Made by a program: the position numbers and the translations under genes. A stretch of 9,474 nucleotides of DNA from contig JAKIXL010000047.1 in NCBI GenBank assembly GCA_022709105.1, forward strand, positions 1-9,474, read 5' to 3'. Every line of letters begins with the position of its first letter. Within the stretch, counting starts at the first letter, position 1. This DNA comes from Thermoplasmatota archaeon. GTDB taxonomy: Archaea; Thermoplasmatota; Thermoplasmata; Methanomassiliicoccales; Methanomassiliicoccaceae. Below, one piece after another: positions 5,980-9,474 of this stretch. The notes under the pieces are model-generated. The model saw only the letters and a program-made list of their open reading frames with translations, ran no database searches and was not told the origin of the DNA.

Positions 5980-6345
5980 CTACCTGCCGTCCTGCTTGAG
6001 CGCCCGGGAGATCTCGGCGTCCAGGCCCTTGAGGGCCTCCTTGACCATGGCCGGGGGCCTGATCTCCATGGTGAACGCGTTCTCTGGACAAAGGTGAGTG
6101 CAGCGGGTGCAGCCCCGGCAGGCCCGGTCGTCGACCGCTGCCTTTCGGTCGTCCCCCATGGATATGGCGCCGAAGCGGCAGAAGCCCTTTCGAACGCATG
6201 CGCCGCAGCCCACGCACCGCTCCTTCCGCACCAGCGCCCTCAGGCCCGGAACGCGGGCGTACTTGTCAGCGGCCTTCCATGTCTTCCTGATCGCCGCCCT
6301 GCCAATGACGGAGACCGGGTTCTCGTATCTCGGGTCCATTCTCAT
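5980..6345 (-). CDS. Small ferredoxin-like protein with two 4Fe-4S motifs
   Basis: A 121-residue soluble protein with eight cysteines in two clusters. Numbered from ATG 6345, motif 1 is CVGCGACVRKGFC with C44, C47, C50 and C56 (CX2CX2CX5C, no following proline), and motif 2 is CRGCTRCTHLCP with C76, C79, C82 and C86 (the usual CX2CX2CX3CP). Both are followed by the expected AI/AF hydrophobic pair. It probably binds two 4Fe-4S clusters and passes electrons in the cytoplasm, in the manner of dicluster ferredoxins; its partner is unknown. The first 40 residues are basic (RKTWKAADKYARVP) and lie outside the cluster fold; the C-terminal 30 are helical. The longer CX5C spacing could allow a looped-out cluster or a non-canonical ligand. 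It is a single gene, convergent with the repeat-protein gene. Start is uncertain: GTG 6354 and ATG 6339 are in-frame alternatives, and the Shine-Dalgarno is weak (GAGAG). Confidence 0.85.
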   Translation of the reverse strand: MRMDPRYENPVSVIGRAAIRKTWKAADKYARVPGLRALVRKERCVGCGACVRKGFCRFGAISMGDDRKAAVDDRACRGCTRCTHLCPENAFTMEIRPPAMVKEALKGLDAEISRALKQDGR

Positions 6346-6354
6346 GTCTCTCAC

Positions 6355-6703
6355 GGGGCGCGCATCGGGGCACGTCCAACGCTCAAAATCCCGAAGGAGT
6401 ACTTAGAGCTGTCAGCCCGTCTTTCAATATCGGCGGCATCCATGCGGAAGATCCGCCTGAACGCGGCTGAGGGACATGCCTGCGGAGGACCGAGGGCTCC
6501 GCGGAAAATAAAATTAGAGCAATCTTTATTAATAATAGGCTCAAGTAAATAGTGTTCGAACGGCGACGCCCCCTGATGAGCGGATGGAGCCTGGCGGGGG
6601 CATAGCGCTCTGGCAAAGTTTGAAGAAAGGCTCATTGGTAGTATTGCTTCGGAGAACTATCGAGCGCCCGGAAGAGAGAGAGGCATCGTTGCACAAGGAC
6701 GGG
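6355..6703. other. Intergenic stretch with an AT-rich promoter island
   Basis: This divergent gap separates the ferredoxin-like gene from the first receiver gene. An 8-bp hairpin (one G-U pair) forms from GCGGAG (6482-6487) and CTCCGC (6497-6502). It is followed by an AT-rich island at about 6505-6555 containing TTTATTAATAATA, which stands out from the GC-rich surroundings and is the best promoter candidate for the receiver genes. An open frame runs from ATG 6584 into the receiver gene, but its codons up to about 6690 (AGT, TTG, TCA, GTA, ACT) are unlike those of the neighbours, so I treat it as leader. Confidence 0.4.
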
Positions 6704-7168
6704 ATGATATTGGACCGCAGCTCCGAGGAGATCGCAGACCAAGGGAAGGCCAAGCCGAGGCAGCCGCTGAAGATACTCCTTGCGGAGGACAACCCCGGCG
6801 ACGTTCAGCTGCTGATGGTCCTATTGGACATGTCCGGCCTGTCGTTCCATGTCAAGCACGTGACCGATGGGGAGAAGGCGCTGTCATATCTTCGCGGAGC
6901 GACCGATACCGAGCTTCCGGACATTGTCCTTCTGGACCTGAGGATGCCGAGGATGGACGGCTTCGATTTTCTGAGAGAGCGGCTCAAGGACCCTCGGTTG
7001 TCCTCCATCCATACGGTGGTCCTCACAAGCTCCAACGCTCCCCGCGATCGCAGGAAGGCGATGGAACTGGGTGCTGACCTCTTCATGTTAAAGCCAGACC
7101 GGATGGACGAGGCCGAGGACCTTGTACCATGCCTTGAGCGCCTCATCCGAGAAAAGGAAGCGGCATAG
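6704..7168 (+). CDS. Stand-alone response regulator receiver protein (Rcp1-like)
   Basis: A single receiver domain of about 154 residues with no output domain. It begins the fold at KILLAEDNPGD, with acidic residues from codons 6785-6790, and has the phosphoacceptor Asp in LLDLRMPRMDG (residue 78 from ATG 6704), the switch Thr/Ser in VLTSS and the conserved Lys in MLKP. The loop DPRLSSIHTVVLTSSNAPRD and the general length match the Rcp1 class, which receives phosphate from soluble GAF/PAS or phytochrome-type kinases and signals by protein contact. The C-terminal helix is basic and acidic in blocks (ERLIREKEAA). About 22 residues precede the domain. Start is uncertain: AAGGA stands 4 bases before ATG 6704; TTG 6689 (with GAGG 5 bases ahead) and ATG 6584 extend the frame, the last through codons unlike those of the rest. 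It precedes a second receiver gene by 118 bases and may share its transcript. The partner kinase is not proven; the hybrid kinase at 19-2013 is a candidate. Confidence 0.85.
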   Translation: MILDRSSEEIADQGKAKPRQPLKILLAEDNPGDVQLLMVLLDMSGLSFHVKHVTDGEKALSYLRGATDTELPDIVLLDLRMPRMDGFDFLRERLKDPRLSSIHTVVLTSSNAPRDRRKAMELGADLFMLKPDRMDEAEDLVPCLERLIREKEAA

Positions 7169-7169
7169 T

Positions 7170-7183
7170 CCCGCAAGGGCGGG
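7170..7183 (+). terminator. Short hairpin after the first receiver gene
   Basis: CCCGC, AAGG, GCGGG forms a perfect 5-bp stem immediately after the stop codon, followed by TATTATA rather than a U-run. It could attenuate read-through into the second receiver gene; the TATTATA at 7184-7190 could instead be a TATA-like element for that gene, giving a leader of about 74 bases. Neither role is certain. Confidence 0.25.
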
Positions 7184-7243
7184 TATTATAGAAACGCACG
7201 CCTTACGTGGAACGCAGCGCGATGACGTGGTCGACCGTTCCGG

Positions 7244-7277
7244 CCGGTGAACGCACCGGGGATCCATTGAAGGGAGG
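7244..7277 (+). promoter_or_regulatory. Leader hairpin and Shine-Dalgarno of the second receiver gene
   Basis: CCGGTG (7244-7249) and CACCGG (7254-7259) form a perfect 6-bp stem with an AACG tetraloop. GGGAGG follows at 7272-7277, 9 bases before ATG 7287. The Shine-Dalgarno fixes the start. The hairpin lies 12 bases ahead of it and would leave the ribosome site free. Confidence 0.5.
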
Positions 7278-7286
7278 ACAGGCGCG

Positions 7287-7730
7287 ATGAGCGCCCTCAA
7301 TGTCCTGTTGGCCGAGGACAACGCGGCCGATGCCATGATCATCGAGGAGATGCTGAAGGAGACCGGCATCGACTCCTCTTTGACCTGGCTTAAGGACGGC
7401 GAGGCCGTACTGGACCATTTCAGCCGGGGGAACACCGCGGACGTGATCATACTGGACCTCAACATGCCCAAGATGGACGGCCATACCCTGATCGGTCGAT
7501 TGAGGGAGCGGGACGAGTCCCGCCGCATCGCCATCGTGGTACTGACCGGCTCCTCATCCCCTGCGGACAAAGAGAGGGTCCGAAGGTCGGGCATAGACAG
7601 CTACCTGATCAAGCCCATGGGGATCGAGGAGATGGACGATGTGGTCAGGACCTTGAGGACGACCCTTTTAGGGGTTAAGGCCTGCCGAGATGGAATGAGG
7701 AAGGACGGGACATCGGAAGAGCGTACCTGA
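7287..7730 (+). CDS. Stand-alone response regulator receiver protein
   Basis: A 147-residue single-domain receiver. E10 and D11 form the acidic pocket (LLAEDNAAD), D57 in IILDLNMPKMDG is the phosphoacceptor, T87 in VVLTGSS the switch residue and K109 in IKP the conserved lysine, so the phosphorylation site is complete. After residue 120 a short basic tail (ACRDGMRKDGTSEERT) has no recognisable output domain, so it should act by binding another protein or as a shuttle in a phosphorelay. It resembles the upstream receiver in layout but differs at most surface positions, which suggests an old duplication or distinct partners. The start is fixed by GGGAGG 9 bases upstream. It is likely co-transcribed with the first receiver, although a TATA-like TATTATA in the gap could give it its own start. 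Confidence 0.92.
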   Translation: MSALNVLLAEDNAADAMIIEEMLKETGIDSSLTWLKDGEAVLDHFSRGNTADVIILDLNMPKMDGHTLIGRLRERDESRRIAIVVLTGSSSPADKERVRRSGIDSYLIKPMGIEEMDDVVRTLRTTLLGVKACRDGMRKDGTSEERT

Positions 7731-7781
7731 AGTGCCGTCGAACGAACGGAACGTCCCCCTCATATCGGCCATGAGGTCCGC

Positions 7782-7832
7782 TTGCTCCTTGTTTTTCACA
7801 CTGGGCAGGCCCTCTCCGGCCCCTGAGGCCGG
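7782..7832. terminator. T-rich tract and hairpin between convergent genes
   Basis: A T-rich tract (TTGTTTTTC, about 7789-7797) lies 60 bases after the second receiver stop and could end that transcript. Next to it CCGGCC (7816-7821) and GGCCGG (7827-7832) form a perfect 6-bp stem with a CCTGA loop. The remainder of the 7731-7894 gap shows no supportable gene. Confidence 0.35.
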
Positions 7833-7894
7833 GAAGCATGGATGACCATCGCCAGGCCAGGAAGGAGCGGCCCGTTCCGCGCTCCATCCCGGAC

Positions 7895-8260
7895 CTATGC
7901 CCTTATCGCCGGCCTGATGTCGAGGTCGCTGTAAAGGTAGGTCGTGAAGCCCTCGATCCCCTGGTCCACCGCCAAGCGCCGGAACTCTGCGAACGAATTG
8001 TCCGGCACTATCACCGCCACGGGATAGCCCTCGTCCACGGCGAGGTTGTAGTCCCGGACGGCATTAGGCCTCTTCCAGCTGTCCTCGGTCTCGAAGAACT
8101 CCACCCCCACCACCCTGTCGTCCCGGCCGAGGACGTGCATGATGCCCCACTCGTTCTTGTCATCGGAATATACTGTGTACTGCACCGCGAGGTCAGGGTC
8201 CCTAGAGGTCAAGCTCTCCGCACGAGCCGCCAAAACGCTCCTTATGTCGATCATTTCCAT
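7895..8260 (-). CDS. Conserved-looking protein of unknown function
   Basis: A 121-residue soluble protein that I do not recognise. It looks like a compact alpha/beta domain: an N-terminal helix (about 4-18), strands LAVQYTVYSD (24-33), WGIMHVLG (38-45) and RVVGVEFFE (49-57), a helix around NAVRDYNLAVDEG (66-78), the strand YPVAVIVPD (79-87), the helix FAEFRRLAVDQG (90-101) and a final GFTTYLYSDLDIRP. There are no cysteines, no signal peptide and no membrane segment. The order of strands and the acidic residues E54, E57 and D87 loosely suggest a nuclease- or Rossmann-like fold, but no family motif is complete. Start choice: a TATA-like TAATTATA lies 24-31 bases before ATG 8260, so the mRNA is probably leaderless there; ATG 8281 would sit directly against the TATA element and is less likely. 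Codon use matches that of its neighbours. It is a single gene, convergent with the receiver genes. Confidence 0.72.
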   Translation of the reverse strand: MEMIDIRSVLAARAESLTSRDPDLAVQYTVYSDDKNEWGIMHVLGRDDRVVGVEFFETEDSWKRPNAVRDYNLAVDEGYPVAVIVPDNSFAEFRRLAVDQGIEGFTTYLYSDLDIRPAIRA

Positions 8261-8283
8261 CCAAACGACGTCCGTCCTCATGG

Positions 8284-8291
8284 TATAATTA
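8284..8291 (-). promoter_or_regulatory. TATA-like box of the unknown-protein gene
   Basis: The plus-strand TATAATTA reads TAATTATA on the minus strand. Its centre is about 27 bases from ATG 8260, the canonical archaeal distance for a leaderless start. It touches the alternative ATG at 8281, arguing against that start. The sequence stands out in a strongly GC-rich gap. Confidence 0.55.
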
Positions 8292-8378
8292 GCTATCCCG
8301 GCCGGGGGGCGGGCGATGGCGCGGGGCCCGGCCTCACGGCATGTAAGGCATGATTTCCCGGAAGGCTTGGATGGCCTA

Positions 8379-8401
8379 CGGGCCGGGCATGCATAGGCCC
8401 G
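8379..8401 (-). terminator. Hairpin downstream of the propeller-PKD gene
   Basis: CGGGCC (8379-8384) and GGCCCG (8396-8401) form a perfect 6-bp stem with an 11-base loop, 5 bases past the stop of the minus-strand gene. No U-run follows on that strand, so this is a weak terminator candidate. Confidence 0.25.
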
Positions 8402-8405
8402 AAGC

Positions 8406-9474
8406 TCATCCCTTCCTGCGCACCCACCTGATATACAGCGCCATGCTTCCCAGCAGCACTACCGCCGCCAGGCCCGCCATGACCATCACCGGCACACCCC
8501 CGCTCTCCCCGGTGCCGCTCCCTCCCTGAGCCCCGGGATCGTCAAGGTCTATGGTCTTGGTCAGGCTCCTCGACGTGCCGGCGGCATCGGTGACGGTCAG
8601 CGTGACCGTATGGTTGCCGCCGACCGCGAAGGTGTGGTCGACCTTCGCCCCTGCCGCGGTCTGGCCGTCATCGAACTCCCAGTGGAAGCTCAACGTGCCG
8701 TTGCCTCCGTAGGAGGAGCTGGCGTCAAAGTGGGCGGTCGTCCCGCTCGCGGTGAAGGTGAACAGTCCCACCGGGGGCATGGACCGTCCCTCGCCCTCCA
8801 GAAGACTGGCTATGACCGATCCAGAGGTGGAGCCCAAATAAAGCATGCCGTCGGAGATGGATGGGGAGGCGCGGACGTTGGCCCCCGGCTCGATGGGCTC
8901 GGTCCACTCCACGTTGCCGTCATCGCTGATGGCGACCACCCGGCTGTTGGTCTCGTTGGTGACCAGATAGGTCATTCCGTTGACGGTCACCGGCGAGCCT
9001 CCGGGCGTCTCCGATCCGTAGGAGGCGGTCCACCGCACGCTGCCGTCGAGGGACAGCATGGAGAGGCCCTGTGAGGAGATGGACACCGCTCCTTGTTTCG
9101 AGACCGCCGCCTGGCCTGCGTTGCTCGCGGTGGTCGCCTTCCACACAATCGAACCGTCATAGGATATCGATGCCGCTCCGCCTCCCGACCCGGTGCCCGC
9201 GGGGTCCGAATAGGTGACGATGAGGCGGTCGTTCATCGCCACCGGGGCGTTCAGGGCGCCCCCGACCTTAACGCTCCATTCGACCTTGCTTCCGTCCCCG
9301 GCCACGGCGTACAGCGAGCCATCGCCGCCCGGCACATACAGGGTCACGTCAAATAGCGCCGGCGTGGCGGACGCCGTGGTTCCGATGCTTCTGCTCCACG
9401 CCCTTGCTCCTTTCGCGGTCACCGCGGTTATCGTCCCGTCATCGGCGGTGACGATCAGCAGGTTCCGAAAGGTC
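8406..9474 (-). CDS. Membrane-anchored PQQ-like beta-propeller and PKD domain protein (5' end outside window)
   Basis: The frame stays open to the right edge, so the N-terminus, any signal peptide and the first blades are missing; about 355 residues are visible. Positions here are counted from the GTG at 9422. The first 210 residues hold propeller repeats, each closing on a DG-x-x-x-W pattern: GSKVEWSVKVGG, GSIVWKATT, GSVRWTASYG and GNVEWTEPIEPG. Blade strands such as GSLYAV, RLIVTYSD, TYLVTNE and MLYLGS fit the PQQ-like fold. Residues 217-293 form a PKD domain (FDASSS, then FHWEFDDG, then HTFAVGGNHTVTLTVTDAAG). A Gly/Ser-rich linker leads to a hydrophobic helix (about 311-331) and the tail RWVRRKG, a stop-transfer anchor. 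The protein should therefore face the cell exterior with its C-terminus in the membrane, probably for binding or adhesion. PQQ binding itself is not shown; many such propellers bind no cofactor. Confidence 0.88.
   Translation of the reverse strand, partial: TFRNLLIVTADDGTITAVTAKGARAWSRSIGTTASATPALFDVTLYVPGGDGSLYAVAGDGSKVEWSVKVGGALNAPVAMNDRLIVTYSDPAGTGSGGGAASISYDGSIVWKATTASNAGQAAVSKQGAVSISSQGLSMLSLDGSVRWTASYGSETPGGSPVTVNGMTYLVTNETNSRVVAISDDGNVEWTEPIEPGANVRASPSISDGMLYLGSTSGSVIASLLEGEGRSMPPVGLFTFTASGTTAHFDASSSYGGNGTLSFHWEFDDGQTAAGAKVDHTFAVGGNHTVTLTVTDAAGTSRSLTKTIDLDDPGAQGGSGTGESGGVPVMVMAGLAAVVLLGSMALYIRWVRRKG

Noticed and set aside
5411..6097. Long plus-strand open frame spanning the repeat-protein gene and the ferredoxin-like region
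   Set aside because: It is Arg/Pro/Ser-rich with no domain pattern, runs antisense across the 3' end of the ferredoxin-like gene, and competes with the frame that shows clear protein repeats. High GC makes such frames common.
6351..6635. 94-codon minus-strand open frame in the gap before the receiver genes
   Set aside because: It overlaps the AT-rich promoter island and the hairpin, has no Shine-Dalgarno and its residues look random.
7895..8260. PD-(D/E)XK nuclease assignment for the unknown protein
   Set aside because: Strand order and acidic residues are suggestive, but the E/Q-x-K lysine is missing after GVEFFE, so the motif is incomplete.
7838..8353. 171-codon plus-strand open frame opposite the unknown protein
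   Set aside because: It is rich in His, Arg and Pro without domain features. The minus-strand frame has balanced composition, predicted secondary structure and a placed promoter.
1..9474. tRNA, rRNA, CRISPR, insertion sequence, toxin-antitoxin or defence system
   Set aside because: I saw no cloverleaf-like segment, no regularly spaced direct repeats, no transposase or terminal inverted repeats, and no gene of a known or plausible defence type.

Overview
The window looks like archaeal chromosomal DNA from a GC-rich euryarchaeote, most likely a Methanomassiliicoccales or other Thermoplasmatota-type methanogen relative; this placement is inference. Supporting signs are: TATA-like boxes 22 to 30 bases ahead of several start codons, in places without any Shine-Dalgarno sequence (leaderless geometry); GGAGG-type ribosome sites on other genes; heavy AGG arginine use; and soluble Rcp1-like receiver proteins and REC-GAF-PAS kinases of the kind common in methanogens. 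I see no rRNA, tRNA, CRISPR array, insertion sequence or phage gene.

Layout from left to right. (1) 19-2013, minus: a soluble hybrid sensor kinase, REC-GAF-PAS-HisKA-HATPase. (2) A divergent promoter region at 2014-2174 leads into a two-gene plus-strand unit: an M3-family oligoendopeptidase F (2175-3971), then, 27 bases later, a DUF1028 Ntn-hydrolase-like protein with a TPR-like tail (3999-4925). (3) 4982-5305, minus: a Gdx/SugE-type small multidrug resistance transporter with every key guanidinium-exporter residue. Its TATA box lies in the loop of two nested perfect 8-bp inverted repeats. (4) 5488-5814, plus: a 108-residue basic KGG-like repeat protein with its own promoter. (5) 5980-6345, minus: a two-cluster ferredoxin-like protein whose first cysteine motif has unusual spacing. 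(6) 6704-7168 and 7287-7730, plus: two tandem stand-alone receiver-domain proteins. (7) 7895-8260, minus: a 121-residue protein I do not recognise, probably translated from a leaderless mRNA. (8) 8406 to beyond the right edge, minus: a surface protein with a PQQ-like beta-propeller, a PKD domain and a C-terminal membrane anchor, truncated here.

How the genes may work together. The kinase and two output-less receivers form the raw material of a phosphorelay that would act through protein contacts rather than DNA binding; nothing in the window proves they are partners. The peptidase and the DUF1028 protein are probably co-transcribed and may both process peptides or amides in the cytoplasm. The transporter, the repeat protein, the ferredoxin, the unknown protein and the propeller protein each look like single-gene units.

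The items most worth follow-up are the nested inverted repeats around the exporter promoter, the repeat protein, the DUF1028 protein whose putative nucleophilic Thr is not at its N-terminus, the odd ferredoxin motif and the unrecognised protein at 7895-8260. I found no convincing new multi-gene system.
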